Shown: piece after piece, positions 24,712-32,536 of the stretch
Position numbering within the stretch: position 1 is the first letter of the stretch
How the letters are laid out: each line of letters starts with the position of its first letter
DNA from: Cupriavidus phytohabitans
GTDB lineage: Bacteria; Pseudomonadota; Gammaproteobacteria; Burkholderiales; Burkholderiaceae
Direction: 5' to 3'
Assembly (NCBI RefSeq): GCF_000426345.1
Contig: NZ_AUFE01000060.1
Coordinates: 1 to 32,637, forward strand
DNA length: 32,637 nucleotides
Made by a program: the position numbers and the translations under genes
The notes under the pieces: model-generated
Told to the model about the DNA's origin: nothing
Seen by the model: the letters and a program-made list of their open reading frames with translations, nothing else
The model's database searches: none

Positions 24712-25476
24712 GTGAGGACGGTACCCATCGACGCTACACTTGAGGCAGCGGTCAGGCGCGATCGCTTGGTCGTCGTTAGCGCGCTTACTGCGGTTATCGT
24801 TCTGTCTTGGGCATATCTGCTAGCCGGCGCCGGCATGGTAATGGTGGCGCCGGCAGTGTGGACGCTCGGCTATGCATTCCTGATGTTTTTCATGTGGTGC
24901 GTCATGATGGTGGCGATGATGCTGCCCAGCGCGGCGTCGATGATTCTTTTGTTTGCAACGATCAATCGCAAGCAGCGCGACATCACCCGTCCCTATGTCG
25001 CGACAAGCATTTTCGCAATGGGCTATCTTGCCGCCTGGGCTGGCTTCAGCTTGGTCGCGGTGGTCCTGCAGTGGGGCTTCCAGCGGACAGGTATCCTTTC
25101 ACCGACCCTCGTCGCCGCCAATGCGACCTTCAGCGGCCTTCTGCTACTCGCCGCCGGCATTTACCAACTCACCCCGATCAAGCATGCCTGCCTTCGCCAG
25201 TGCCGATCGCCGCTTGCATTTCTTAGTACCCATTGGCGGCGCGGTGCCCTTGGAGCGCTGCGCATGGGTCTTTTGCACGGTGCGTTCTGCGTCGGATGCT
25301 GCTGGTTTCTGATGGGGCTAATGTTCTTCGGCGGGGTGATGAGCCTCTACTGGATTGCGGGACTCGCACTATTCGTACTGTGCGAAAAGACTGTCCCTGC
25401 GGGGCACTGTCTCGGCTACGCAAGCGGCGTCGCTTTGCTCGCCGGGGGGGCCGGGATGCTGGCGCTCGCGTTCTGA
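24712..25476 (+). CDS. DUF2182 integral membrane protein
   Basis: The protein has 254 residues and about seven hydrophobic segments. It contains the family signature MWCVMMVAMMLPSAASMILLF (second and third segments), followed by GYLAAWAGFSLVA, AGIYQLTPIKHACLRQCRSPL and LLHGAFCVGCCWFLMGLMFFGGVM. The Cys/His/Met-rich segments suggest metal binding, and the family is described as predicted metal-binding membrane proteins. It usually sits next to a DUF1326 gene; here only the DUF1326 tail survives, fused to the regulator ending 77 bases upstream. It starts at a GTG (24712) with a weak upstream purine run; the N-terminal RRDRLVVVSALTAVIVLSWAYLL fits the family. The function is unknown. Confidence 0.83.
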   Translation: MRTVPIDATLEAAVRRDRLVVVSALTAVIVLSWAYLLAGAGMVMVAPAVWTLGYAFLMFFMWCVMMVAMMLPSAASMILLFATINRKQRDITRPYVATSIFAMGYLAAWAGFSLVAVVLQWGFQRTGILSPTLVAANATFSGLLLLAAGIYQLTPIKHACLRQCRSPLAFLSTHWRRGALGALRMGLLHGAFCVGCCWFLMGLMFFGGVMSLYWIAGLALFVLCEKTVPAGHCLGYASGVALLAGGAGMLALAF

Positions 25477-26068
25477 GGTGGCATGCAGGAGACGCCGAGC
25501 CAGGCCATCAGTTGACGCGGACGCTCAAAGGAGACCGCGACAAAGCAATGGGGTGGACGCTCCCACTCGAACGGCATCGGTGTGCCAAAGTGGAGTTGCA
25601 TGCCACCCTTTCACGGAGGGTTTAAGCGTCTGCACTCAAAAATCCTCTTTGAAATCGCTGGACTACGTACCAAGACGGTGTTCGCTCCGCCGCGATCATT
25701 TGAATGTTGATTATGCTAACTTACTGAAACAGGTACTCTACTTGTGGGCCGTCCGACGCGCCTCCGACAGTTTCATATTTGTAATTCAGTATAAATTAAG
25801 TGAGACTTAAAATAATTTCATGAATTCAACCCATTGACGGTCCATGCGTCGCAACCTATAGGAACAATGAACGAGGCAATAAATTTTCGACGAAAGCATT
25901 AGTCCATCTCATCTCCGCCGTTTGTGAGAAGCTACTTCTGGTTGGAGATATCAATGACTTGACAAACCTGAGGAGGGGCAAGTATCTGTTGATATCCTCG
26001 ATGAAAGCGGCAAGCCTCTGCTCCAATTGGAACAACCAGATTGTCGCGGTATGTAAGACGGAGCAGCT
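25477..26068. other. 592-base A/T-richer intergenic region with an 11-bp inverted repeat
   Basis: GGTGGCATGCA (25477-25487) and TGCATGCCACC (25597-25607) are exact reverse complements, the first starting right after the DUF2182 stop codon. The second half (25690-25860) is markedly A/T-rich for this DNA and probably contains the promoter of the propeller-like gene. I see no convincing gene; open frames here lack motifs. GGAG at 26060-26063 serves the next start codon. Confidence 0.45.
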
Positions 26069-27688
26069 ATGCCCGATCTCGACTATCCAGAGCGCCCCAA
26101 AGCCTCTCCGTGTGGCGGCTTCCTCACGAGGAGCCGCGGAGGTCAAAGCGGCAATTTCGAAGTCGTCATCCCTTGGCCAGATGGCGGGTTGGCTCACTTC
26201 TGGCGGGACAATGACGATCCTGCCAAGACTTGGCACGGTCCAACGATCTTCGGCAGAGGCAGGTATCAGGGGGCGTCTGTAATCGAGTCGGACTTTCGTA
26301 CGTTTGATGCCCGCTTGGGAAACCTCGAGGTAGTTGCAGTAGCCGAAAACGGTGACGCCGAGCACTGGTGGCGAGAGAATGGCGGAACATTTAGATGGAG
26401 CCAGGCGCCCACGGTCGTCGCCGGTGCGTCGCAGGGTGTCCCGGCGCTTGCTTACTCCGGCGCACGCTTCAAGGGATCCGGCTTCTTCTTCGATCTTGAT
26501 GCGCATGGTCCGAGTGAGTTCTTCGTCGTGATCCCCTCGAAAGGTGGCGGGTTCAACATGTTCCGGCGCCGGAACGACGAGCGTCCCAATCCTTTCGGCT
26601 CGGGATCCACAATGCCGAACGGATGGGAGCAGATCAGTAGTCCTCCGGTATTCAGCTCCATTTCCAGCGCCATCCTCCGCGACAGGGACTTCGTCGGGTT
26701 GGGACTGGCCCTCACAACGCTGAAGAACATCACCACGTTTGCAGGTTGGAAAGCGATGCGGGAGGGGGTCGAGTTCGACATCGTCTCGGGAGACATTCTG
26801 GTATGCGGCGGCTCCAGCGAAGGAGCCCTGAGCATACTTGAATGGTCATACACCCGAAACCGACCGGGCGAAGTTAGCGGGCAGCTTTGGATTGACGCCA
26901 CGTCGCTAACACTTCCCACCCCACTGGGACACGAGCTACGTCCATTTCGTGGCCGTCCAGCCATCATCCAAGCCGACTACGGCCTAGATGAAATCGGAGA
27001 GATCGGAGGGTTCTTCGGCGACGATGCCGAGTATGGCAATCTCGAGGTAGTGGCTCCTGCAAAGGCGGGTGGACTTCTCCACTTCTGGCGCGACAACGGC
27101 GACCACGGAGACACCCCCATATTGGACAATGGGTGGTCGTTCGGGACCAAATTCGGTGAGGCCATCTACGATGAGGTATCGATGATCCAGAGCCGCTTCG
27201 GCACGGGCGAAAACGGCAATCTCGAGGTCATTGCGCGTCGTCACAATCAACGCGGCTTCGACTTCTTCTGGCGGGAGGATTCTGATCGGGCTTGGCGCGG
27301 GCCAATCGCGGTCGTTGGCGACATACTCGGGACCGTGCAGCAGCCATTGATTGTTGAAGACATCCTGCATGCGCTGGCCGGTGTGGGCGTCAAATTTAGC
27401 GTCCCTGAGGCAGATCTGAGAGATTGGCTCGCCAACCCCGAGTTCACGCCCTACCCGTCAATTTCAAGCGTCCTTCTCGAAACACTTGCCGGCCACAAGC
27501 TGAAGCGCGATATCGATCTCGATGTCGTGGTATTCAACTACGAGCAGTCACCCGGCGAGCCCTCGCCCCGCAAGATCGAGGAGGTTGATGTCAGTGTGCT
27601 TAAAGCAGCGATCCTTGAGAGTTACAATTCTCGATACGGCACAAATGAAGCAGATCTGTCTCGAATTGCGTTGCCGCTAAGACTGTAA
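26069..27688 (+). CDS. Propeller-like repeat protein (PLL-lectin-like motifs)
   Basis: The protein has 539 residues, with GGAG six bases before the ATG. At least five repeats share a pattern of Gly-Asn-Leu/Phe-Glu-Val-Val followed about 10 residues later by His-Phe-Trp-Arg-Asp/Glu: 28-48 (GNFEVVIPWPDGG, HFWRDND), 84-105 (GNLEVVAV, HWWREN), 149-170 (degenerate), 323-344 (GNLEVVAPAKAGG, HFWRDNG) and 383-403 (GNLEVIAR, FFWRED). Between repeats lie W..P..FG...Y...S.I.S.F spacers. This resembles the blades of bacterial PLL-type lectins, seven-bladed propellers that bind fucose or methylated sugars. There is no signal peptide. A central insert (170-320) and a C-terminal about 130-residue domain with IEEVDVSVLKAAILES do not follow the repeat. 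It is isolated and of lower GC than its neighbours, suggesting transfer. The ligand is unknown. Confidence 0.7.
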   Translation: MPDLDYPERPKASPCGGFLTRSRGGQSGNFEVVIPWPDGGLAHFWRDNDDPAKTWHGPTIFGRGRYQGASVIESDFRTFDARLGNLEVVAVAENGDAEHWWRENGGTFRWSQAPTVVAGASQGVPALAYSGARFKGSGFFFDLDAHGPSEFFVVIPSKGGGFNMFRRRNDERPNPFGSGSTMPNGWEQISSPPVFSSISSAILRDRDFVGLGLALTTLKNITTFAGWKAMREGVEFDIVSGDILVCGGSSEGALSILEWSYTRNRPGEVSGQLWIDATSLTLPTPLGHELRPFRGRPAIIQADYGLDEIGEIGGFFGDDAEYGNLEVVAPAKAGGLLHFWRDNGDHGDTPILDNGWSFGTKFGEAIYDEVSMIQSRFGTGENGNLEVIARRHNQRGFDFFWREDSDRAWRGPIAVVGDILGTVQQPLIVEDILHALAGVGVKFSVPEADLRDWLANPEFTPYPSISSVLLETLAGHKLKRDIDLDVVVFNYEQSPGEPSPRKIEEVDVSVLKAAILESYNSRYGTNEADLSRIALPLRL

Positions 27689-27769
27689 ATCTGGTTCGTC
27701 GGGACTATTAGCGGGTGCCTTCATTTCCGGGCTCGTCGGGGAAATCTATGGGTGGTTTTCTTGGCCTGA

Positions 27770-27970
27770 CTACGGTTCTTGAATCCGCATGAGGTAGCGA
27801 TAGAGCTTGCGCGAAGTGGTATCGAAAGCCTTCTGCTCGGTCTCCGTGATGCGTGGCCAGATGAGCGGTCCACCCTCGTCGTCAATCATTTGCAAAAGCA
27901 GAGTTTCGGTGACAAGGCTCACCAAGTCGGAATCTTCATGGCGGCGACGAATGATTTCGCCGCCGAGCAT
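27770..27970 (-). CDS. Short uncharacterised frame, possibly a gene remnant
   Basis: A 66-residue frame reads MLGGEIIRRRHEDSDLVSLV, then LLLQMIDDEGGPLIWPRI and AFDTTSRKLYRYLMRIQEP. The frame stays open upstream to 28043 without a better start (TDKTRRRHRDHLW precedes the Met). The composition looks protein-like, but I recognise no family and there is no clear ribosome-binding site. It lies just downstream of the hipA fragment on the same strand, with an intervening frame change, so it may be a piece of another decayed gene. Confidence 0.3.
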   Translation of the reverse strand: MLGGEIIRRRHEDSDLVSLVTETLLLQMIDDEGGPLIWPRITETEQKAFDTTSRKLYRYLMRIQEP

Positions 27971-28065
27971 CCAGAGATGGTCGCGATGACGGCGCCGGGT
28001 CTTGTCGGTGATTGACGAACACGTCGCGCACGCAGTCGCTCATCGTCTTTACCCGCGGCAGAGCC

Positions 28066-28431
28066 TCAGGGCAAATGGCGTCGTGTCTCAGCGCTGCTGA
28101 TGTCTTCCAAGTGCCGGAATGCCGGCGCGATCTTGTCGCAGTCCAGTGCATCGACGCCATACTGCTCGAAGAACACCCGCCACTCGCGCACAACAGCCCA
28201 AATCCCCGCTATCAGCTCTGCGGCGCGCGCGGTGCTGATCGAGAACCGCTGGCAGCCAGCCAGGGCGTTGTCGATCGTTGCGCTGCGTCCTTGCGGCCCG
28301 ATCTCGAGGTGCAACAGGCGTTCGGTAGCGTGGGAAGGCCGTGGCAACACGTCGTAGAGCGGGCTCAGGCGCCAGCCGGGCAGCCGCGGATCCCAGATGA
28401 ACCCATGATTGCGCAGGTGGTCATTGGCCAC
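28066..28431 (-). pseudogene. hipA: hipA family toxin gene, 5'-truncated (C-terminal kinase lobe only)
   Basis: The minus-strand frame reads ANDHLRNHGFIWDPRLPGWR, LSPLYDVLPRP, LHLEIGPQGR, and ends WRVFFEQYGVDALDCDKIAP, AFRHLEDISS. This is the C-terminal lobe of HipA-family Ser/Thr kinases, covering the N-D/D-HxRNHGF catalytic loop and the SPxYDV metal-binding strand, through a natural-looking end of about 120 residues. HipA proteins are about 430 residues, so two-thirds, including the ATP-binding N-lobe, is missing. The break at about 28430 is where a plus-strand SNF2 gene fragment begins, so both genes lost their 5' parts at one junction. No hipB antitoxin gene is seen. Confidence 0.82.
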
Positions 28432-29311
28432 GCTCTGGGACGAGATGGATACAGCCTTGCACCAGGAACTGGCGGCCGCAAACGTCCCGCTTCAGGAATT
28501 CCTCAAAAAGCACCACCCCGCCTGGAATCTCGTCGGCCGGGTGCATTTCAACCTCGCTGAGAACCGCAAGGACCCGGAGTCACCGTTCGCTTTCCTTGCG
28601 ACGTACACCTCGCGCCTGTCGGCGCTTGGCAAAGCGCAACATCAGCCACTGTCGCAAGCCCTCGCGGAATTTTCAGGAGCCAGGAACAAGGCGCAACTGC
28701 TGTCGTTACTGCTGCCGGTACAGCGCGCCGCGGAACACTGCGATTGGCTTCGCGAGATGGTAGATAACGGCGAGATATACCATCCGCTGCGCTGGACGCC
28801 GCTCGATGCCTATCGCTTTCTCTCGGACCTGTCCCAACTCGAAGCGGCCGGGATAGTCGTACGCACGCCAGGCGTCTGGCACGCGGGCCGCCCTGCCCGT
28901 CCCGTTGTGAAAGCCAGCGTCGGCGCACGACCGCCTTCGCTCCTGGGCAAGGACGCGTTGCTCGATTTCAACATGGAGGTCTCCCTCGACGGCGAGCGTC
29001 TCAGCGCCGCCGAGGTTAAGAATCTGCTCAAAGGCGCCGACGGCTTGCAACTCATCCGGGGACGGTGGGTCGAGGTGGACAAGAAGAAGCTCGGTCGCCT
29101 CCTGAAGCGATTCGAGGCCATGGAACAGGCGGCGCAAGCCGGTCTGCCCTTTAATGAGGCCCTGCGCCTTCTGGCGGGTGTTTCGCTCGACGAGAGCGCC
29201 GAGCCCGCTGACCGCGACTGGTCGCAGCTAGTGGCAGGGCCCTGGCTGGCCGACATCCTGCAGGAATTGCGTCAGCCCGAGGGGTTGGCGAAGATCAGCC
29301 CGCAGAAAAAA
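28430..29311 (+). pseudogene. SNF2-family helicase gene, internal fragment
   Basis: The frame reads LWDEMDTALHQELAA, FLKKHHPAWNLVGRVHFNLA, SPFAFLATYTSRLS, LLLPVQRAAEHCDWL, IYHPLRWTPLDAYRFL, ALLDFNMEVSLDGERLSAAE and GRWVEVDKKKLGRLL, ending LRQPEGLAKISP. This is the N-terminal accessory region of large bacterial SNF2/DEAD-box helicases that pair with SWIM zinc-finger proteins. The extreme N-terminus (cut at the hipA junction) and the whole ATPase core, which should begin soon after 'PEGLA' with a LRPYQ..G..W motif, are absent. It is joined to a SWIM-protein fragment in a frame offset by one base at an A6 run (29306-29311). It cannot make a helicase. Confidence 0.82.
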
Positions 29312-29933
29312 GGCGGAACTGGCCACCGCGACAGCGAAGAAGGCTGGTGCGGTCCTGTCGCCTATCGCGGCGTATCGCGGTGCCATAGCCAAGACCGTCT
29401 GGGGCAAGGCCTGGTGCGACAACCTGGAAGGCTACAGCGACTATGCCAACCGCCTGCCGCGCGGGCGTACCTATGCACGCAACGGTTCCGTGATCGACCT
29501 TCAGATTACGGGAGGCGAAGTCCGCGCACAGGTCATGGGTTCAAGCCTCTACACGGTTGCTGTGACTGTGACGGCGTGTCCTGCAAAGCATTGGCGAGCG
29601 ATCAGCGCCGATTGCGCGGGGTCAATCGATTCGATCGTGGCACTATTGCAGGGCAAGCTCTCGACAGCCGTGATGGAGCGCATCTGCAAACCTGGCACCG
29701 GGCTGTTCCCGATGCCTAAAGAAATCAGGTTCAGTTGCAGTTGTCCGGACTGGGCGTCAATGTGCAAGCACGTTGCTGCGGTACTCTATGGGGTCGGTGC
29801 GCGGCTCGACCAACAGCCGGAATTGCTCTTGTCTGATGATGCGCTGCGCAACTGGATGCGTGTCCAGAAGAACTGGAGATTGCCCGGACATGTCCGCAGC
29901 CCGCTGCCTGGCCAACCCGTGTCGGCTCGGTGA
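29312..29933 (+). pseudogene. SWIM zinc-finger protein gene, 5'-truncated
   Basis: From just after the A6 run, in the next frame, the translation reads AELATATAKKAGAVLSPIAA, TVWGKAWCDNLEGYSDYANR, PRGRTYARNGSVIDLQI, SSLYTVAVTV, and CSCPDWASMCKHVAAVLYGVGARLDQQPELL. C-x-C-x(n)-C-x-H is the SWIM finger. The protein normally starts about 15-25 residues earlier, and no start codon for this frame is visible, though a GTG at 29490 could give a shortened product. After QPELL the usual ending diverges (SDDALRNWMRVQKNWRLPGH, ending VSAR). If the SNF2 join were read through without the extra A, the two fragments would form one continuous frame, so a fusion that later frameshifted is possible. Confidence 0.8.
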
Positions 29934-30241
29934 TGCTGGCGGGCGGCGCCCAGTACCGACGCGTCATGCGCGCCGCGCTGGCTCGCCGGTACGGTCCCCA
30001 ACTGCCTGCCCTGCAGGAAACCACTGGTGGCATCGGCATGCAGCGGTCGCAACTCGGCGCTTTCCTCGACCGGTTGAAGCCGGCGTTCCGTGATCAAATC
30101 GGCCAGCAAGCCAACGGCACACCGCTCCATCGCGCGTACGGGCGGATCGCGGACATGCTGGACGCCGCCTCCCCTCGCTACGCCTGCACCCGCGCAAGAC
30201 TCGCCGCCCGCCGCAACCGTTATGGGCGACCGCGGCTCTGA
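29930..30241 (+). CDS. Hypothetical protein overlapping the SWIM fragment stop
   Basis: A 103-residue Arg/Ala-rich protein starts at GTG 29930 or ATG 29933, overlapping the TGA that ends the SWIM frame, and therefore may be translationally coupled to it. Segments include YRRVMRAALARRYGPQLPAL, RSQLGAFLDRLKPAFRDQI and RAYGRIADMLDAASPRYAC. It is predicted to be mostly helical. I do not recognise a family. Given the surrounding fragments it could be a remnant of the downstream half of a larger gene. Confidence 0.4.
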   Translation: MMLAGGAQYRRVMRAALARRYGPQLPALQETTGGIGMQRSQLGAFLDRLKPAFRDQIGQQANGTPLHRAYGRIADMLDAASPRYACTRARLAARRNRYGRPRL

Positions 30242-30319
30242 CCCTGTTATTTGCAAGCGATATCCGCCGCGAAGCGGTGGCAGGTGTGTGAGATGGGGCA
30301 AATTCAGTATATAACAGGG
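30242..30319. repeat. 9-bp inverted repeat flanking the integrase-like gene leader
   Basis: CCCTGTTAT (30242-30250) and ATAACAGGG (30311-30319) are exact reverse complements, 60 bases apart. The second arm ends two bases before the ATG of the recombinase-fold gene. Placement over the promoter and ribosome-binding region suggests an operator or a recombinase binding site. That is inference. Confidence 0.45.
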
Positions 30320-30321
30320 GC

Positions 30322-31272
30322 ATGACGCAAATGGACTCCCTCTGGTTCAGCAACCCAACCCAGGCGTACCAGGACTGGCAGGCTCGCGAAGCGGCCGGCG
30401 CTGATCGCCGCCCCTTCTCGGCGCGCTCGATCATCCAGCATCAGGCGATGTTCGAGCATTTTCGTCGGCACCTGCTGGCACGAGGCACGACCATTGCCTC
30501 ATTTGGCACGGCCGACGTCGACGCGTTCTGGCAAACCCCCAATGGCGGCACATACTCCCAGGCCACCCGCATGCGCTATGTGAAGCTGCTGGATCGGCTG
30601 TGCCGACATCTGGTCTTCGCCGGCGTACGGCAGGACAACCCTGCCGCTACGCTGCTCACAGCTGAACGCTGGCCAGACCACGAGCCAACACCTCAGTTCC
30701 TCACCGAAGCTGAGGATGGGCGGCTGCAGGCGTTTCTCAAGTTGCCTCCTGGCGATCTGGCCAGTTTGCGCAGCCAGGCAATTGTGGCGGCATTCCTCGG
30801 TACGGGTATCACCGCGGCGGAAGCGCGCGCGGCCCATTGTGCGGATCTGAGGCCGGACGCGACCCCACCCTACCTCGTCGTGCGGGCACATGGGCCCCGA
30901 GACGCCCGCACGATGCACCTGGCTAGCTTCGCGGTACCGGCCCTGCGGGCCTGGAGTACCCGGCGCGCGGAACTCCCCATCAAGGGCGAATTGCTTTTCA
31001 CCCTTACCCCAGATGGTCGTCCAATCACCGACATGAGCTTCGGCCGTATCGTGTCCGAGATCCTCAACGCGATCCGCGCCACTGATGTCGAAATGAGCCC
31101 ACGCACATTGCGCAATACGTTCTGCCGGCGCCACCTCCTGGCCGGTCACTCTCGCGATGAAGTGAGCCAAATGTTGGGGCTGGCCAGCAATCGCACCTGC
31201 GACCGGATCGCCGCGACCCTGACACCTGCACAAACGCTTCAAGAGAACGTAGAAGCCGAGCGCAAAGGCTAG
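30322..31272 (+). CDS. Tyrosine-recombinase-fold protein with degenerate active site
   Basis: The protein has 316 residues. The N-terminal SAM-like core-binding domain (FSARSIIQHQAMFEHFRRHL, TYSQATRMRYVKLLDRLCRHL, NPAATL) and the C-terminal catalytic fold (LRSQAIVAAFLGTGITAAEA, FGRIVSEILNAI, SPRTLRNTFCRRHLLAGHSR, EVSQMLGLAS) match phage integrases. The catalytic set is largely lost: the box I Arg (TGLR) is Thr, HxxRH is RTLRN with only the Arg kept, LGH is LGL, and no Tyr follows in the last about 45 residues. It should not cleave DNA. It is not adjacent to a tRNA or a visible attachment site. It may be a DNA-binding derivative, like other catalytically dead recombinases. The start at 30322 is preceded by GGGG; an ATG nine bases on is an alternative. 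Confidence 0.8.
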   Translation: MTQMDSLWFSNPTQAYQDWQAREAAGADRRPFSARSIIQHQAMFEHFRRHLLARGTTIASFGTADVDAFWQTPNGGTYSQATRMRYVKLLDRLCRHLVFAGVRQDNPAATLLTAERWPDHEPTPQFLTEAEDGRLQAFLKLPPGDLASLRSQAIVAAFLGTGITAAEARAAHCADLRPDATPPYLVVRAHGPRDARTMHLASFAVPALRAWSTRRAELPIKGELLFTLTPDGRPITDMSFGRIVSEILNAIRATDVEMSPRTLRNTFCRRHLLAGHSRDEVSQMLGLASNRTCDRIAATLTPAQTLQENVEAERKG

Positions 31273-31306
31273 CGAAGCGGAAGATCATGGAAATCCCGAT
31301 CCCCGC

Positions 31307-31334
31307 TTGCATACGCGGCCGCTTTTGCTATGCT
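31307..31334 (+). promoter_or_regulatory. Sigma70-type promoter of the HU/H1-like gene
   Basis: TTGCAT (31307-31312) and TATGCT (31329-31334) are spaced by 16 bases and lie 62 bases before the HU-like start codon. Both hexamers match the consensus at four or five positions. No clear Shine-Dalgarno sequence precedes the ATG at 31396. Confidence 0.6.
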
Positions 31335-31395
31335 TCGCCCGTGCGCCACTCTAGAAATCGCTGTCAGGCGCGCACCTTTCTAATCAGACACGACT

Positions 31396-31845
31396 ATGGC
31401 CACGAAAGCGAAACCTGTAGCAAAGACTGCAACGAAGACCGCAGCTAAGAAGGCTGCCCCGGCCAAAAAGGCCGCTCCTGCCAAGAAAGCCGCTCCTGCC
31501 AAGAAGGCTGCCGCTGCCGCACCGGTCGCCAAGCCGATCAAGGACACGTTCAATAAGTCCACCCTGCTGGCACACCTCGTGGAACAGACCCAACTGGACA
31601 AGAAGGCTGTCCAGACCGTGCTGGCCCACCTGGAAAACACCATGGTGAACGCCCTGCACAAGAAGGGCGCCGGCGAATTCACCCTGCCGGGCCTGTTCAA
31701 GGTCTCGGCCATCCAGGTTCCGGCCACGAAGAAGCGCTTCGGCAAGAATCCGTTCACTGGCCAAGAGCAATGGTTCGCGGCCAAGCCGGCCAGCGTGAAG
31801 GTGAAGGTTCGTGCGATGAAGAAACTGAAAGACGCCGCGATGTAA
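31396..31845 (+). CDS. HU-family DNA-binding protein with histone-H1-like N-terminal tail
   Basis: The protein has 149 residues. The first about 45 are an Ala/Lys/Pro tail with repeated AAPAKK units (KKAAPAKKAAPAKKAAPAKK), followed by an HU/IHF domain (about 50-149): FNKSTLLAHLVEQTQLDKKA, VQTVLAHLENTM, EFTLPGLFKVSAIQVPATKK, FGKNPFTGQEQWFAAKPASV and KVKVRAMKKL. The domain resembles the PF18291-like HU branch with GKNPFTGQ rather than the standard RxGRNPxTG arm, but the plan is the same. Such tailed HU proteins are common in Burkholderiales nucleoids and probably compact DNA by charge neutralisation. The tail repeats are near-identical at DNA level (31458-31510) and could expand or contract. 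It has its own promoter and terminator, so it is a single-gene unit. Confidence 0.9.
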   Translation: MATKAKPVAKTATKTAAKKAAPAKKAAPAKKAAPAKKAAAAAPVAKPIKDTFNKSTLLAHLVEQTQLDKKAVQTVLAHLENTMVNALHKKGAGEFTLPGLFKVSAIQVPATKKRFGKNPFTGQEQWFAAKPASVKVKVRAMKKLKDAAM

Positions 31846-31871
31846 CCGCACCGGTTCACGCATGCAAAAGA

Positions 31872-31906
31872 AAAAGCCCCGGAGTCTCGCGATTCCGGGG
31901 CTTTTA
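31872..31906 (+). terminator. Rho-independent terminator of the HU/H1-like gene
   Basis: GCCCCGGA (31876-31883) and TCCGGGGC (31894-31901) pair perfectly across a ten-base loop. The stem is preceded by AAAAA and followed by TTTTA, so it can stop transcription in either direction. It lies 30 bases after the stop codon. Confidence 0.93.
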
Positions 31907-32164
31907 TTTATTCTCTCCGCTACCACTCAGACAAATAATCCAATCTCTACGTACAAGAACGCGGCAATCGGCGGGACCAAGCAACCAAACCACCCGAATA
32001 GGCAGCGCTTACCGTTGCCTTCCATGGCGGTGAAGAATGCTTCCACGCCGCCCGGCAGGACAAATAGGGCTGCGAGACGGTGGCCCTGGACCGGGTCGCG
32101 CACCAAGCAAGCTGGACAGGCGCGGAGCGTGTTCGCAGCGCGCGATCCGCGGTCGGTGCAACTC
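31907..32164 (-). other. Coding-like but frame-broken stretch
   Basis: On the minus strand, 31927-32090 encodes a plausible hydrophobic C-terminus (LAALFVLPGGVEAFFTAME, then KRCLFGWFGCLVPPIAAFLY and EIGLFV). The segment to its right reads sensibly only in other frames. This looks like the decayed 3' end of the same gene as the frame at 32165-32536, or of a second small membrane protein gene. No family is recognised. Confidence 0.3.
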
Positions 32165-32536
32165 CTAGCCAAAACGCTTGCAGCGCTTCCGCCGACATGC
32201 CCATGCTGCCCGTGCGCACCAGGTTGTAACTTGTTCGCGGTTAGGGTGCCCCAGTAGCGGAAGGACCAGCAAGCCGCAGACCTCGCGGTAGAGCGTGCGT
32301 TTTTCGGGGAAGCGCGTGAGCAGTTCGGCAATGTCGGGGGCCTTGGCGGCCTGCTCCGCGGCATCGGTCAAATCCCGCTCGTCAATTACGTCGCGAGCCG
32401 TTGAGCGGCCATCGCGCAAAGGCGCCAGCGGTGAGGGTCGTATCGTGCACATCGCCATTACCCAGGGCATGATATTCCGGATTGCCCGGTGGTCACCGAA
32501 ATGGGCAAGATATAGGGCCCACGGATTCCAATCCAT
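32165..32536 (-). CDS. Hypothetical protein, possibly decayed
   Basis: A 123-residue frame reads MDWNPWALYLAHFGDHRAIR, IMPWVMAMCTIRPSPLAPLR, ARDVIDERDLTDAAEQAAKA, PDIAELLTRFPEKRTLYREV and CGLLVLPLLGHPNREQ, then becomes Arg/Cys-rich (CARAAWACRRKRCKRFG). Around 32220 a neighbouring frame gives a more protein-like continuation (TGSMGMSAEALQAFWLGVAP), which suggests a frameshift. The frame is open upstream of the Met as well (DFIGGLTW). I do not recognise it. The last 100 bases of the window show nothing else. Confidence 0.35.
   Translation of the reverse strand: MDWNPWALYLAHFGDHRAIRNIMPWVMAMCTIRPSPLAPLRDGRSTARDVIDERDLTDAAEQAAKAPDIAELLTRFPEKRTLYREVCGLLVLPLLGHPNREQVTTWCARAAWACRRKRCKRFG

Noticed and set aside
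30322..31272. Active integrase marking an integrative element
   Set aside because: The catalytic residues are missing, and I see neither a tRNA gene nor direct repeats that could be attachment sites.
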